NCBI GenBank assembly: GCA_016720065.1
Contig: JADJXY010000001.1
Coordinates: 186,001 to 250,000, forward strand
DNA from: Betaproteobacteria bacterium
Lineage (GTDB): Bacteria; Pseudomonadota; Gammaproteobacteria; Burkholderiales; Rhodocyclaceae
DNA: 64,000 bases
Direction: 5' to 3'
How positions within the stretch are numbered: the stretch's first letter is position 1; every line of letters begins with the position of its first letter. Below are positions 63,456 to 64,000 of this stretch, one piece after another. Under the pieces are notes generated by a model. It saw only the letters and a program-made list of their open reading frames with translations. It was not told the DNA's origin and made no database searches. The translations under genes were made by a program, and so were the position numbers.

Positions 63456-63882
63456 TCTTTCGGTGCAATACGCCTGCAACAAGGAGGGCCTACCCTTGCG
63501 GCAAGACCTGCGGCGCTGGGCCCGGGCGGGGCTGATCGGTGGCGGTACGGTGGTCATCCGCTTCGTCGATGCCGACGAGGGCCGCGCCCTCAACCGCGAC
63601 TATCGGCACAAGGATTACGCCACCAACGTGCTGTCCTTTCCCTACGAATTCGAGCCCGTCGTTGCCGGCGACATGGTCATCTGCCCCGATGTGGTGACCC
63701 GGGAAGCGGCGGAGCAGGGCAAGCCGGCCGCCGCCCACTACGCCCACCTGGTGGTGCATGGTATGCTGCACTTGCAGGGCTGGGACCATGACAACGACGA
63801 CGATGCCGCCGCGATGGAGGCGGAGGAAACACGGATTCTCGCCGGTCTGGGCTTTCCGGACCCATACCGCAGTGAGGGGTAA
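63433..63882 (+). CDS. ybeY: Endoribonuclease YbeY
   Basis: A 149-residue single-strand-specific metal endoribonuclease for 16S rRNA 3'-end maturation. The zinc motif [18 protein letters not shown] carries the three His ligands. The central [18 protein letters not shown] is also conserved. ATG 63433 lies inside ybeZ. The last codons and stop fall in a heptameric repeat tract. Confidence 0.97.
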
Positions 63883-63945
63883 GGAGTGAGGGGTGAGGAG
63901 TGGGCACCTACCTTTGCTCCTCACCCCCCACTCCTCACTCCTCCC
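63871..63945. repeat. Heptameric repeats in inverted arrangement
   Basis: Five head-to-tail units of the form RGTGAGG/RGTAAGG start at 63871 within the 3' end of ybeY. A complementary tract (CTCCTCACC ... CACTCCTCACTCCTCCC, 63917-63945) follows, so the transcript could fold into a long G-rich/C-rich hairpin. It occupies most of the ybeY-corC spacer. Confidence 0.75.
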
Positions 63946-63958
63946 AGCCCACCGCGCC

Positions 63959-64000
63959 ATGGAACCTCCTCCCAGTTCGCACAAACCCGGTTTTTTTGAA
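63959..64000 (+). CDS. corC: Probable CorC/HlyC-family transporter-associated protein, 5' end only
   Basis: Only 14 codons are visible (MEPPPSSHKPGFFE). The start follows ybeY by 76 bases, where corC (ybeX) is found in the conserved miaB-ybeZ-ybeY-corC-lnt order, and a Pro-rich N-terminus followed by a Phe-Glu segment is usual for CorC. The call rests on position plus this short match. Confidence 0.55.
   Translation, partial: MEPPPSSHKPGFFE

Overview
The window is a high-GC chromosomal segment of a betaproteobacterium, most likely from the Rhodocyclales (Azospira, Dechloromonas, Zoogloea or Thauera type). This rests on gene content and order: lolB-ispE-tRNA-Gln-prs-rplY-pth-ychF, coaD-rsmD-M16-M16 divergent from ftsY-ftsE-ftsX, coaE-zapD-yacG, miaB-phoH-ybeY-corC, a monofunctional BirA followed by a type III pantothenate kinase, and a complete pqqABCDE set. 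I cannot name the genus from sequence alone. Genes are densely packed and many neighbours overlap by four bases (ATGA, GTGA or TTGA).

Region by region. 1-2410: the end of an NtrC-type sigma54 activator, then birA and coaX. 2606-7677: a five-gene membrane cluster (DUF350, SPFH-SHOCT, zinc-ribbon DUF4178, a 48-residue peptide, membrane-anchored spermidine synthase homologue) behind its own promoter. 7684-12983: an accessory patch with an RHS gene missing its 5' end, an intact IS630-family element inserted in its 3' end, and an AT-rich stretch with two unrecognised genes. 12984-22877: a GGDEF-EAL protein and the housekeeping run ychF-pth-rplY-prs-tRNA-Gln-STAS-ispE-lolB-TPR, with mutM divergent. 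23054-25000: a stand-alone dynamin-like GTPase whose -35 box lies in a perfect 16-bp palindrome. 25074-31716: ferredoxin, coaD, rsmD, an M16 peptidase pair, and ftsY-ftsE-ftsX. 31709-33683: a Tat-exported flavoenzyme and an orphan Phd-type antitoxin. 33811-37198: pqqA-E with stem-loops after pqqA and an FNR/Anr-like box upstream. 37344-46142: NamZ-like muramidase, DOMON-like protein, response-regulator diguanylate cyclase, SPOR protein, coaE-zapD-yacG, a Nudix-ThiE fusion, a DUF815 ATPase and mltA. 46143-52968: amtB behind a sigma54/NtrC promoter, an acyl-CoA ligase, a patatin, dsbC, a UbiH-type hydroxylase, a Gly-rich protein and HU. 53639-58680: a redox-stress block of ECF sigma factor, double-cupin regulator, SRPBCC protein, exported peroxiredoxin, then ahpC and ahpF behind an OxyR-type operator. 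58816-64000: an LPS-kinase-like protein, a methyltransferase, tRNA-Met, a small hypothetical gene, and miaB-phoH-ybeY-corC.

Links between parts. The NtrC-like activator and the sigma54 promoter with NtrC-type palindromes before amtB point to classical nitrogen control. The pqq operon lacks pqqF, but the window carries a catalytic plus degenerate M16 pair that could supply that activity. The sigma/cupin genes and peroxiredoxin/ahpCF form a contiguous oxidant-response region. The least explained parts are the DUF350-SPFH-DUF4178-spermidine synthase cluster, the AT-rich patch beside the broken RHS gene, and a repeat family that fills two convergent intergenic gaps (50229-50350 and 58681-58810).
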